Shown here piece after piece: positions 1 to 9,004 of a stretch of 64,000 nucleotides of DNA. The DNA comes from Mucilaginibacter sp. SJ (GTDB taxonomy: Bacteria; Bacteroidota; Bacteroidia; Sphingobacteriales; Sphingobacteriaceae): contig NZ_CP118631.1 of assembly GCF_028993635.1 (NCBI RefSeq), forward strand, positions 806,001 to 870,000, given 5' to 3'. The notes under the pieces were generated by a model that searched no databases, was not told the DNA's origin, and saw only the letters and a list, made by a program, of their open reading frames with translations. The first letter of the stretch is position 1; every line of letters begins with the position of its first letter. The position numbers and the translations under genes were made by a program.

Positions 1-362
1 CCCTGCTTGAAGGGAAGGTAAAAGTAACGTCAGTTGTCAAAAATCAGGTCAGAGTTTTAAAACCAGGTCAGCAGGCTGTTCTAAATACTTATTCATTTAA
101 TGTAAATGATGTTGATGTGGAGGATGCAACAGCCTGGAAAAACGGCACTTTTACATTTGAAAACAATGATATACAACAGATCATGCGCATGGTTTCAAGG
201 TGGTATGATGTGGATGTAGTATATAAAGGCACCCTGCCTGCCGATAAATTTACCGGTTTTGTATCCAGGTTCAGCAACGTTTCTGAGGTGTTACGCATGC
301 TGCAGCTTACCCATAAAGTAAAGTTTAAAATCGACGGAAAACAAATAACAGTATCAGAATAA
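1..362 (+). CDS. FecR-family anti-sigma factor, C-terminal part (5' end outside window)
   Basis: The open frame enters from the left edge in the third position and stops at 360-362, giving about 119 residues of a longer protein. The visible part has the end of the FecR sensor domain (LEGKVKV, LKPGQQA) and then the small C-terminal domain of Bacteroidota FecR proteins (AWKNGTFTFEN, IMRMVSRWYDVDV, VLRMLQLTHKVKFKIDGK). FecR proteins span the inner membrane, receive a signal from the N-terminal extension of a TonB-dependent transducer and control a partner ECF sigma factor. The next gene is a SusC protein with an STN signalling domain, so this gene probably controls the locus that follows. The sigma factor should lie further upstream. 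The family call is firm; the target is inferred from position. Confidence 0.9.
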   Translation, partial: LLEGKVKVTSVVKNQVRVLKPGQQAVLNTYSFNVNDVDVEDATAWKNGTFTFENNDIQQIMRMVSRWYDVDVVYKGTLPADKFTGFVSRFSNVSEVLRMLQLTHKVKFKIDGKQITVSE

Positions 363-411
363 ACTTACCCGGTCAAACTAACCAGAATAATTACCTAAAA
401 ACCAAAAAAGT

Positions 412-489
412 ATGAGCAGAACATTACAAACTTAACCCTCACAGTTGGGTGCTCAAAAAAAACGTGAAAGTGTACCACCACTTTCACGT
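412..489 (+). promoter_or_regulatory. Leader region with 7-codon mini-ORF and 11-bp hairpin upstream of susC
   Basis: The gap between fecR and susC holds an ATG at 412 opening a 7-codon frame (MSRTLQT, stop at 433-435). Its AAGT-ATG context resembles the one in front of the susC start. A hairpin follows, with an 11-bp perfect stem 462-472/479-489 and a 6-nt loop, preceded by a run of A. On the + strand no T-run follows, so it is not a normal terminator for that strand. It could be a leader hairpin, an mRNA processing site, or a terminator for minus-strand transcription. Function is unknown. Confidence 0.4.
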
Positions 490-586
490 CAAGAGTTTGA
501 GTTAACCCATTAATCTGTCCGCCGGTTTGGCGCATAGAAAAAATACTGGTCAATAAATCTTGTTTTAACCCAAACTATTCAAAAGT

Positions 587-3500
587 ATGAAAATATCTGC
601 TTTTAACATAGGTATGCCCAAACTACGCATACCCCAAAAGTTATTATTGGTTGTGAAAATAACTACACTTGTCCTTTTAGTTGCGATAATGCAGGTCAGC
701 GCTTCGTCATATGCGCAAAGGATAAATCTTTCTGAAAATAATGTGTCATTAAAAAAGCTTTTTAAAGAGATTAGAAAGCAAAGCGGATACAATTTTATTT
801 TTACCGAAGGTATGATTAAGGATACCAGACCTGTTGACATACATGTTAACAATGCCTCCATCGGCGACGTTCTTGATAAGGTATTTCATGATCAGCCTCT
901 TTCATATACGATAAGTAATAATACCATAGTAATTAAAGAAAAGGAAGAGCCCTTTATTCCGATAACCATTACTGGTACTGTTAAAGACGAAAAAGGGCAG
1001 CCTTTGCCCGGTGTTACTGTAACTGTAGACGGATCAGTTAACGCTACCTCTACCGATAATAATGGTAAATACAATATTAAGGCTGATGGTAAGCAAACAC
1101 TGGTATTCTCTTTTATTGGTTATAAAACGGTAAAACGAATTATCAATAATGAACAGCTGATTGATATCTCGTTAGAGCCTCTCTCAAAAGATTTGACAGA
1201 GGTGGTTGTAGTAGGATACGGTACTCAAAAAAGGGAAAATATTACGGCTGCCATTTCAACCCTCAAAGGGCAGGATATTGCACAAAAACCGGTGGCCAGC
1301 TTAAGCAACAGTTTAACAGGCCGGGTTGCCGGTGTTATTATTACCCAGGGTAATGGCGAGCCCGGACAGGATGCTGCAAGTATTCATATAAGAGGCATCG
1401 GTACTACGGGTAACAATGCGCCATTAATTGTGGTTGATGGCGTTTACCGCAGCTTTGAATCGCTTGATCCGAATAGTATCGAGTCGTTTACTGTTTTGAA
1501 AGATGCCGCGGCTGTTGCTCCCTATGGTTTGGCCGGAGCTAATGGAGTAATACTTATTACAACTAAAAAAGGCAAATCGGGAAAGCCGACATTGTCCTAT
1601 AACAGTTATCTGGGCTTCCAAAATCCCACCCGGATTACCTCCATGGTAAACTCTTACCAATACGCGCTAATGCAAAACGAGGCTGCACAGAATGAAAACA
1701 GTGCTAACATACCTTATTCACAGGCCGATTTAGCAGGTTATTTAAAAACGGTGAACAAAGAGAACGGTGCCGACATTGATAAATATCCGAGCAGTAATGG
1801 TTTAAAAGATCTTATTTTAAAAAACAGGATTCTAACATCACACAACATTCAACTTTCGGGCGGTACCGATAAAGTGCATTATTATGCAGGTTTCGGTTAT
1901 ATTTATCAGCAGGGACAATGGTCGTCAACAGCCATGAACAGGTACAATCTAATAGCTAAAATGGATGCCCAGGCTACTAATACTACCAACGTTTCGCTAA
2001 GTATCAACAGCTATGTAAAAGACTTAAATTATCCGGGGACTTCGGCAGGGAACATCATGTACCAGGCATTCCGTAATCCGCCAACCTTTGCCGTTAAATA
2101 TTCAAACGGGTTATATGGTGGTTATCAGAACCGGAGCTTGCTTGGAGAAGTTTATGATACCGGTTATGACAGAGAAGAGTCGACCCAGTCATATACCACT
2201 TTAACTATTGATCAGAAATTACCTTTAAAAGGCTTAAGTATTAAAGGATCAGTAAGCTACGATCCCTATTCCGATTATGAAAAAAACTGGCAAAAGCCGG
2301 CTACTTATTACTCGGTAAATACAGGCACAACACCATATACATTCTCTAAGGCGCAGGACGGACAATCAAACCCCTTGTTAACTATTTATAATAATTTTAG
2401 TTCCTCTTTAACCTACCAGGGGTATCTTAATTATCACAATAAGTTTGGGAAAAATGATGTAGCCTTTCAGGGCGTAGCAGAATACAGGACTGTTAATAGT
2501 CGCACACAACGAGACGAGAGGGATAACTATAACCTGGACATTGATGAACTTGATGCGGGTAGCGCAATCAGCACAGATGCTAAAAACAGCGGATCGTCAA
2601 GTGAGCAAAAACAGGTAGGGTACGTTTACCACGCAACTTATAATTATGATGGAAAATATGTTGCAGAAGCCATCGGCCGCTATGACGGGCATTATTATTT
2701 TGCCCCTGGGCACCGCTATGGCTTTTTCCCAACTTTTGGCCTGTCATGGAACCTTTCCGAAGAAAATTTTATCAAGAACCGCTACAACTGGGTTGATTTC
2801 CTGAAACTGCGCGCGTCCTACGGCCAGTCGGGTAACCTGGCAGGAGGCCCCTTTCAATATTTAAGTGCTTATCAGTTAGGCCAGGGGGCTGTTTTTACTT
2901 CATCAGGCACACCAAAGGCAACGCAGGGAGTTTATGAAAGCGGACAGCCTAATCCTAACATTACCTGGGAGCGGCAAAAGCAGCTGGATATCGGTATTGA
3001 AGGAGCGCTATGGCAGGGTAAGCTAACTTTTGATATTGATTATTTTCATCAGAAGCGAAATAATATGCTGGTAACAAGGCAGATAACCGCCCCTTCAGAG
3101 TACGGTATCAGCTTATCACAGGAAAATTACGGCATTATGAGCAATCAGGGGATCGATTTAACCCTGGGCTCGTCGCAAACGCTTTCAAACGGGATGCGTA
3201 TCGGCGTTAAAGCTATATTGAGTTATGCGAAAAATAAACTGCTGCGTGTTGACGAATTGGCAACATCTTATAATAACTTAAATACCCGCCAGACAGGCAG
3301 GGCATTAGGTACGCCATTTGGTTATGTTGCGCTCGGTTATTTTACCGCTGATGATTTTAATGCCAACGGAACGCTGAAAGCTGGTATCCCGACACAGCCC
3401 TGGGGCGTAGTACATCCCGGAGACATCAGGTATGCCGATTTAAATAACGATGGTAAGATAACCACAGATAACAGCGACCAAAAGGTCATCGGTAACCCCT

Positions 3501-3985
3501 CAACACCCGAAGTGCAGTTTAGCCTGGCGCCGAATTTTTCATGGAAAGGATTTGATATCGACCTGTTGTTTCAGGGAGCTACCAAAAGCAGTATCCAAAT
3601 AGGTGGCACCATAGCTTATCCTTTTGATATCGCTTCTTCGGCAACAACACTACAGTTTAACGATCACTGGACACCGGCTAATACCAACGCGCTTTATCCC
3701 CGTTTAACCAGTGCCCCTGTGCCTAATAATCAACAGTATTCATCGTGGTTTATGCGCAATGATACCTATGTGAGGCTTAAAAGCGCGGAGATAGGGTATA
3801 CTATTCCTGTGAAAATACTACAAAAAATTAAGATCCAGTCTGTAAGGTTTTATGTAGCAGGACAGAATTTGTGGACCTGGACACCTTATATGAAGGAAGT
3901 GATGGACCCTGAAGCCCAATCAACCAACGGACAGTATTATTTCCAGCAACAGGTGATATCGTTTGGAACCAACATAACCTTTTAA
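587..3985 (+). CDS. SusC/RagA-family TonB-dependent outer-membrane transporter with STN domain
   Basis: This 1132-residue protein has a signal peptide ending near SSYAQ and then an STN (secretin/TonB N-terminal) domain at about residues 46-105, the module that talks to FecR. A carboxypeptidase-like regulatory domain (ITGTVKDEKGQPLPGVTVTV) lies at about 128-205, followed by the TonB-box/plug region (TEVVVVGYGTQKRENITAAIS) and a 22-strand-type barrel ending in a terminal aromatic residue (ISFGTNITF). It imports large glycan fragments through the outer membrane using TonB energy and pairs with SusD, encoded 21 bp downstream. The STN domain together with the upstream FecR gene implies transduction-type control by an ECF sigma factor. 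The glycan is not readable from the sequence; the downstream enzymes suggest beta-galactosyl and fucosyl residues. Confidence 0.97.
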   Translation: MKISAFNIGMPKLRIPQKLLLVVKITTLVLLVAIMQVSASSYAQRINLSENNVSLKKLFKEIRKQSGYNFIFTEGMIKDTRPVDIHVNNASIGDVLDKVFHDQPLSYTISNNTIVIKEKEEPFIPITITGTVKDEKGQPLPGVTVTVDGSVNATSTDNNGKYNIKADGKQTLVFSFIGYKTVKRIINNEQLIDISLEPLSKDLTEVVVVGYGTQKRENITAAISTLKGQDIAQKPVASLSNSLTGRVAGVIITQGNGEPGQDAASIHIRGIGTTGNNAPLIVVDGVYRSFESLDPNSIESFTVLKDAAAVAPYGLAGANGVILITTKKGKSGKPTLSYNSYLGFQNPTRITSMVNSYQYALMQNEAAQNENSANIPYSQADLAGYLKTVNKENGADIDKYPSSNGLKDLILKNRILTSHNIQLSGGTDKVHYYAGFGYIYQQGQWSSTAMNRYNLIAKMDAQATNTTNVSLSINSYVKDLNYPGTSAGNIMYQAFRNPPTFAVKYSNGLYGGYQNRSLLGEVYDTGYDREESTQSYTTLTIDQKLPLKGLSIKGSVSYDPYSDYEKNWQKPATYYSVNTGTTPYTFSKAQDGQSNPLLTIYNNFSSSLTYQGYLNYHNKFGKNDVAFQGVAEYRTVNSRTQRDERDNYNLDIDELDAGSAISTDAKNSGSSSEQKQVGYVYHATYNYDGKYVAEAIGRYDGHYYFAPGHRYGFFPTFGLSWNLSEENFIKNRYNWVDFLKLRASYGQSGNLAGGPFQYLSAYQLGQGAVFTSSGTPKATQGVYESGQPNPNITWERQKQLDIGIEGALWQGKLTFDIDYFHQKRNNMLVTRQITAPSEYGISLSQENYGIMSNQGIDLTLGSSQTLSNGMRIGVKAILSYAKNKLLRVDELATSYNNLNTRQTGRALGTPFGYVALGYFTADDFNANGTLKAGIPTQPWGVVHPGDIRYADLNNDGKITTDNSDQKVIGNPSTPEVQFSLAPNFSWKGFDIDLLFQGATKSSIQIGGTIAYPFDIASSATTLQFNDHWTPANTNALYPRLTSAPVPNNQQYSSWFMRNDTYVRLKSAEIGYTIPVKILQKIKIQSVRFYVAGQNLWTWTPYMKEVMDPEAQSTNGQYYFQQQVISFGTNITF

Positions 3986-4006
3986 TTAACCACTAATCGT
4001 AAAGAA

Positions 4007-5770
4007 ATGAATCATATAAAGAAATTTTATGGCTTAGCTTTAATAGCTTTGCTCCTGAGCGCTTTGGCGGGATGTAAAAAGGATCTGCTTAGCGTTACGC
4101 CAAAAAATCAGTTGTCGGACGCGACGGTTTTTGGTACCGAAAGTAACGCCGATATATTTTTAAATAATGTTTATACCGATCTGCCGCATCTGAACAATGA
4201 AACTGAATTGCTCGATCAGTTCAGCGATAATTCATATGTAGGCGCAGAGTGGTTTGATGCCCGGCAAATGATTTATACAGGTGCAATAGCACCTAATAAT
4301 ATGCCCGTAGGCCCATGGGGTATGTGGCGATGGGCAAGGGGGACAAACTCCAATAATGATGGTGCCGGCAATTATGAATTTATAAGAGCCTGCAACCTGT
4401 TTATTCAAAAAGTCACCGCGTCAAATTTTTCAGCTGATTTTAAAAGGCAGAAATTGGCCGAGGCACGTTTTTTAAGAGCATTCTTTTATCAGTACTTATA
4501 TATAGCCTACGGAGGGGTACCTATTATTACCGATGTGCTTAATAACACCACTCAGGGCAACGAAATTTACCGGCCCCGTAATACATCTGCCGAAACCGTT
4601 AAATTTATTACCGATGAATTAACCGCCGCAGCGGCAGACCTGCCGCTTACCACCAGCGAGTATGGCAGGGCCACAAAGGGAGCCGCGCTTACATTGAAGG
4701 CATGGGTACAACTTTATGATGCCAGCCCTTTGCACAATTCGGGTACCGCCGATGCCGTTGGTGATGCCGGCAAATGGGCACAGGCTGCAGCCACTTATAA
4801 GCAGGTGATAGATTTAGGCGTTTACAGTTTACTTAACGATTTTGGCGCGGTTTGGCTACCCGCCAGCAATAATAGCCCTGAATCAATTTTCGCTATGCAG
4901 ATGACCGGGGCACAAAATGGAGGCGGAAGGCGCGAAGGCCTTTACGGGCCCGTGGTTGTGCACGGCGCAGTTGAAACCTGGGGTAACTTTGAGCCTACCC
5001 AGGAATTGGTTGACGAGTTTTCGATGGATAATGGTAAAGCCATAAATGAACCTGGTTCGGGCTATAACCCCCAAAATCCATATGTGAAACGCGAAAAACG
5101 CTTTTATCAAAGTATCGTTTATGATGGCGCACCCTGGCAGGGCGATACCATTTATACCAGGGCAGGTATCGGCAGTCCGAACGAGATAGACCTCAACTCA
5201 ACCCGCGGAGATATCAGCAATACCGGCTATTATGCCCGTAAAACACTTGATGAAAGTATAAAAGGTAACGATAACCTGAACTGCAGCTGCGGGTTAGAAA
5301 ACTATATGTTTTTCCGTTATGCTGAAGTGCTGCTTGGCTATGCTGAAGCACAAAATGAGGCTGTAGGTCCAGATGCATCAGTATTGGATGCTGTTAACAA
5401 AGTACGTACCCGTGGTGGCAACCTCCCAACAGTACAGGCCACATATGGCAATGTAAGCCAACAGCAAATGAGGCAGATCATCCATCGCGAGCGCAGGGTT
5501 GAATTTGCTTTTGAAGATAAACGCTGGTGGGATGTCTTGCGCTGGAAAATAGCATCAAAAGTTTTAAACGGGCCTACACATGGTATGCTGATTACTAAGA
5601 AAAATGGCGTCTGGAACTATGATCCTACCGCAGTTGTGGTTACAAAACAGTGGAACGATAAGATGTACTTTATGCCGGTACCACAGGTTGCTATTGATAA
5701 AAATCCCAAAATGAAAGCTCAGAATGGAGGCCCGGATAACTGGGTCAACGGGCAAAATCCGGGTTATTAA
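4007..5770 (+). CDS. SusD/RagB-family glycan-binding outer-membrane lipoprotein
   Basis: This is a 587-residue lipoprotein with a hydrophobic signal and lipobox LAGC, with the lipidated Cys at residue 23. The N-terminal LSVTPKNQLSDATVF and the C-terminal block with RRVEFAFEDKRWWDVLRWK are hallmarks of SusD/RagB proteins. SusD forms the hinged lid of the SusC barrel at the cell surface and holds the oligosaccharide for import. The gene follows susC after 21 bp and precedes the DUF1735 gene by 43 bp, so the three are almost certainly co-transcribed. Length is normal for the family. Confidence 0.97.
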   Translation: MNHIKKFYGLALIALLLSALAGCKKDLLSVTPKNQLSDATVFGTESNADIFLNNVYTDLPHLNNETELLDQFSDNSYVGAEWFDARQMIYTGAIAPNNMPVGPWGMWRWARGTNSNNDGAGNYEFIRACNLFIQKVTASNFSADFKRQKLAEARFLRAFFYQYLYIAYGGVPIITDVLNNTTQGNEIYRPRNTSAETVKFITDELTAAAADLPLTTSEYGRATKGAALTLKAWVQLYDASPLHNSGTADAVGDAGKWAQAAATYKQVIDLGVYSLLNDFGAVWLPASNNSPESIFAMQMTGAQNGGGRREGLYGPVVVHGAVETWGNFEPTQELVDEFSMDNGKAINEPGSGYNPQNPYVKREKRFYQSIVYDGAPWQGDTIYTRAGIGSPNEIDLNSTRGDISNTGYYARKTLDESIKGNDNLNCSCGLENYMFFRYAEVLLGYAEAQNEAVGPDASVLDAVNKVRTRGGNLPTVQATYGNVSQQQMRQIIHRERRVEFAFEDKRWWDVLRWKIASKVLNGPTHGMLITKKNGVWNYDPTAVVVTKQWNDKMYFMPVPQVAIDKNPKMKAQNGGPDNWVNGQNPGY

Positions 5771-5813
5771 ACAATGATTTGTCGAAAATTTTAAAAATCT
5801 TAAGACGTAGATT

Positions 5814-6782
5814 ATGAAAAGATTAATCAAATACCATATTTACTTTGGGCTGGTTTTAATAATATTTGTTTCCGCCTGTAAAAAAGAAAAAGCATTGTCC
5901 ACAACGGTTTACATGCCTGCCGGTAAGGCAATAGTCAGTCAAACATTTGATATAACCGATACGATTCCGTATTCGGCAAGTTTGGTAGGGGCTGATTACC
6001 CAACACTAACAACATCTGCCGCTAATAATATCAATGTGACCTTTAAGGCCGATCTTTCATTGATAGCTGCTTTTAATGCAGCTAACCATACTAATTACAG
6101 CGCTTTGCCGGCCGACAATTTTAGCTTTGACGCTACAGCAACTATTGCCAAGGGCCAGTCCGCAACCGGCCCCTTAAAGCTTATCATTAAAAATGGTGAT
6201 AAGTTGGGTGCTTTTTCAAGTTTTCTTTTACCTATCCGTATCGATCAGGCAAATGGCGGCAGTATAAGTAATGTACAAAAGGTAACTTACTTTGTGGTTA
6301 CCCGCTCGCCATCACTGGCAAACCTGGTACCATTTGACAGATCAAAATGGAGTATTGCCGGCTTCTCAACCCAGGAACCCGCTGAAGGCAGTGGAAATGG
6401 GCTTGGTATAGATGCGATTGACGGCGATTTGGGTTCTTACTGGCAATCCAAATGGTCGGGTGGCGAGCCAGGACCACCGCATTATATCTCCGTAGATATG
6501 GGGGAGATGAAAAATGTACACGCCATTTCTATGGTCGACAGGGATTTCAGCGGCGATTGGGCCGTTAATGGTCATGGCCAGCCCAAGGCAATGACCGTGT
6601 CTGTAAGTACTGATGGTACCAACTGGACAGATAACGGAACTTTCCAGGTACCCATTGTTGAGCCACAGGCTGAGATCCGTTTTTTCCTGCCGCAATTTCT
6701 TCAGGCACGATATTTCAGGATAACAGTTACCGATGTTTGGGGGAGTAACAGCACCAACATAGCCGAAATATATGCCTTGTAA
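5814..6782 (+). CDS. DUF1735 (BT_3987-like) surface lipoprotein with C-terminal discoidin domain
   Basis: This 322-residue protein has a lipobox VSAC (Cys at 22). Residues about 28-165 match the Bacteroidota DUF1735 beta-sandwich, usually found in surface glycan-binding or glycan-processing proteins of such loci. The C-terminal half (about 175-322) looks like an F5/8 type C (discoidin) carbohydrate-binding domain: IDGDLGSYWQSKW, HYISVDMGEMKNVHAIS, RYFRITVTDVWGS. No catalytic domain is visible. Its place immediately after susCD suggests a SusE/F-like accessory binding protein. The binding role is inferred; the ligand is unknown. Confidence 0.85.
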   Translation: MKRLIKYHIYFGLVLIIFVSACKKEKALSTTVYMPAGKAIVSQTFDITDTIPYSASLVGADYPTLTTSAANNINVTFKADLSLIAAFNAANHTNYSALPADNFSFDATATIAKGQSATGPLKLIIKNGDKLGAFSSFLLPIRIDQANGGSISNVQKVTYFVVTRSPSLANLVPFDRSKWSIAGFSTQEPAEGSGNGLGIDAIDGDLGSYWQSKWSGGEPGPPHYISVDMGEMKNVHAISMVDRDFSGDWAVNGHGQPKAMTVSVSTDGTNWTDNGTFQVPIVEPQAEIRFFLPQFLQARYFRITVTDVWGSNSTNIAEIYAL

Positions 6783-6800
6783 TAATTAATGCTGTCAAAT

Positions 6801-6832
6801 GTACTTGTCCGTTATCACAAACGGACAAGTAC
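6801..6832 (+). other. 13-bp perfect intercistronic hairpin
   Basis: GTACTTGTCCGTT (6801-6813) is followed by a 6-nt loop and its exact complement (6820-6832), 18 bp after the DUF1735 stop. There is no T-run after it, so a classic intrinsic terminator is unlikely. An RNA processing or 3'-end stabilising element that separates the expression of the binding proteins from the enzymes is possible. A simple terminator without a U-tract is also possible, since such elements occur in Bacteroidota. Confidence 0.55.
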
Positions 6833-6891
6833 TGCCTGTTGCACAGTTAACATCCAGATAGTTGTACTGGCTGGATTACAAAAAAATAAAT

Positions 6892-8892
6892 ATGATCACT
6901 AATAACATGAAAAAGCTGGCATACGCCAGACTATGGATAGCTATTGTTCTGTGTTTTACCTTGAGCACAAGGCTGGTAGCCCAGACAGCCGAAACAATAA
7001 TTAATATTAACGGAAATGATAAAGGCCGCGTCTTTGACGGTATAGGCGGAGTTAGCGGCGGAGGCGGAACATCACGTCTGTTAATAGACTATCCCTTACA
7101 GCAGCAAAATCAGATCCTCGATTTTCTATTCAAACCTAATTTTGGAGCATCCTTACATATTTTAAAAGTTGAGATAGGCGGCGATGTAAATACAACTAAT
7201 GGTGCCGAGGCCAGCCATATGCGTACGCCCGGTGACCAGAATTATAACAGGGGATATGAATGGTGGTTGATGAAACAGGCAAAACTGCGTAACCCTCAAA
7301 TAAAACTGTATGCCCTTGAATGGGGGGCACCGGGTTGGTTTAAAGGAGGGTTTTGGTCTGATGATAACATAAGCTATATTATTAATTGGCTTAAACATGC
7401 CAAAATTGATCACGGACTTACCATCGACTATTTAGGTGGATGGAATGAACGTGGCTATAATAAAGAATGGTACCGGAAGCTAAAAGCGGCGCTGGATAAA
7501 AACGGATTGCAAACAATGATAGTGGCCGACGACGGTGGCGGCTGGAGCGTTGCAAAGGATTTGGCAACTGATTCTGCATTCAGTTCTGCAGTATCCATTG
7601 TCGGTCAGCATTATCCCTGTAGTGATAATGGAAAAGGTACAGGGTGTGCCAGTAGCACCGAAGCCCAAAACCTGAATAAACCACTCTGGGCCAGCGAACA
7701 CGGGACAAATAATTATAATGAAGGCGCTACCGCCATTACCAGGAGCTACAACCGGGGATATATAGAAGGTAAAATGACCGCTTATATTAACTGGGCTGTT
7801 ATTGCTGCATGGTATTCGACCTTACCTCATGCCGGTGAAGGATTGATGCTGGCCGACGAGCCCTGGAGCGGCCGTTTTACAATTGGTAAAAGCATCTGGG
7901 CTGTAGCCCATACAGCACAGTTTGCTAAGCCCGGATGGCAGTATATTGATAACGCCTGCGGCTATTTAAAAGACAACGGTACCTATGTAACGCTGAAAAA
8001 CGGGGCTGATTACAGCATTATCGCCGAAACGATGGATGCTAATTACAGTCAGACCATTACCTTTAAACCTGTTGGTGGCCTGTTTAACGGAACAATACAT
8101 GTATGGCATACCCACTTTAATTCAACAGATGAAAAGGACTATTTCGTTAAACAACAGGACATAAACCCGTTGAACGGGGTATTTACGATAACGCTTGAAC
8201 CCGGTAACATTTATACATTTACTACTACTACAGGGCAGCATAAGGGCGTCGTTATGCAACGGCCGGAGGCCGTGTTTAAGCTCCCTTATGCTGATAATTT
8301 TAATGAGTATGCCAATGACGCTATACCCAAATACTTTTCAACACTTAACGGTGCCTTTGAAATAGCTGATGCTGGCGGTGGTCGAAAAGGGAAATGTTTG
8401 CAGCAACAGGCTATACAAGCACCAATCCCCTGGCTTAATAAACCTATGGAACCCTTTACTGTTATGGGGGACCCGAAGTGGGAAAATTACAAAGTATCTA
8501 TTGATGTATTGATAGGAAAATCCGGTTCGGTCGAATTATTAGGTCGTATCAATCAACAACCGATGAATTGGCAGTATATTAGTGCACGGGGCTATCACCT
8601 CAAAGTTCAGAGCTCTGGCACGTGGGTGTTTTATTATCAAAAATCTGATCCCAAGGATTCGGCAGTTAATATGCCACCGGTTAATAAAATACTGGCATCC
8701 GGCTCCCTGAACTTCAGGGGTAATAAATGGCACAACCTGGCATTAAGCTTCAGGGATAATCATATTGAAGTGTTTGTTGATAAAAAACGACTGGCATCGC
8801 TAAATGACAATCAATCAAGCGGGGGCCAGATCGGCCTTTATGTAAGCTCATGGCGCAAGGCGCAGTTTGATAACTTATTAATTAAACCATAA
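6892..8892 (+). CDS. GH59 galactocerebrosidase-like beta-galactosidase, secreted
   Basis: The sequence closely follows animal galactocerebrosidase (GALC): LDFLFKPNFGASLHILKVEIGG, YEWWLMKQAKLRNP, LWASEHG and a LADEPWSGRFTIGKSIWAVAHTAQF block. The predicted acid/base is Glu186 in GGWNERGYN and the nucleophile Glu269 in WASEHG. A signal peptide ends near LSTRLVAQ. The catalytic barrel and beta-sandwich fill about residues 30-460, and the last ~210 residues form a lectin-like (LamG-type) domain as in GALC. ATG 6892 is preferred over an upstream in-frame TTG at 6862; ATG 6907 is a further option. GH59 enzymes release beta-galactose, for example from galactosylceramides. In a SusCD locus the substrate may instead be a plant or microbial galactoside. 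The family call is secure; the substrate is not. Confidence 0.93.
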   Translation: MITNNMKKLAYARLWIAIVLCFTLSTRLVAQTAETIININGNDKGRVFDGIGGVSGGGGTSRLLIDYPLQQQNQILDFLFKPNFGASLHILKVEIGGDVNTTNGAEASHMRTPGDQNYNRGYEWWLMKQAKLRNPQIKLYALEWGAPGWFKGGFWSDDNISYIINWLKHAKIDHGLTIDYLGGWNERGYNKEWYRKLKAALDKNGLQTMIVADDGGGWSVAKDLATDSAFSSAVSIVGQHYPCSDNGKGTGCASSTEAQNLNKPLWASEHGTNNYNEGATAITRSYNRGYIEGKMTAYINWAVIAAWYSTLPHAGEGLMLADEPWSGRFTIGKSIWAVAHTAQFAKPGWQYIDNACGYLKDNGTYVTLKNGADYSIIAETMDANYSQTITFKPVGGLFNGTIHVWHTHFNSTDEKDYFVKQQDINPLNGVFTITLEPGNIYTFTTTTGQHKGVVMQRPEAVFKLPYADNFNEYANDAIPKYFSTLNGAFEIADAGGGRKGKCLQQQAIQAPIPWLNKPMEPFTVMGDPKWENYKVSIDVLIGKSGSVELLGRINQQPMNWQYISARGYHLKVQSSGTWVFYYQKSDPKDSAVNMPPVNKILASGSLNFRGNKWHNLALSFRDNHIEVFVDKKRLASLNDNQSSGGQIGLYVSSWRKAQFDNLLIKP

Positions 8893-9004
8893 ACATTCCA
8901 TGCAATTTATACAGTTGCAAAATCAGCTTTCAAAGCTCATTGATAAAGCAGGAAATATCATTTGTCGACATATAATAAACACAAGCTTATTTAACCTCAT
9001 TTGT

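Noticed and set aside
8900..9004. Longer start for the GH29 gene giving 35 extra N-terminal residues
   Set aside because: The extra residues carry no signal peptide, while ATG 9005 starts right before a clear one (PFSLIAMAFVLIPP). The upstream DNA is also very short after the GH59 stop.
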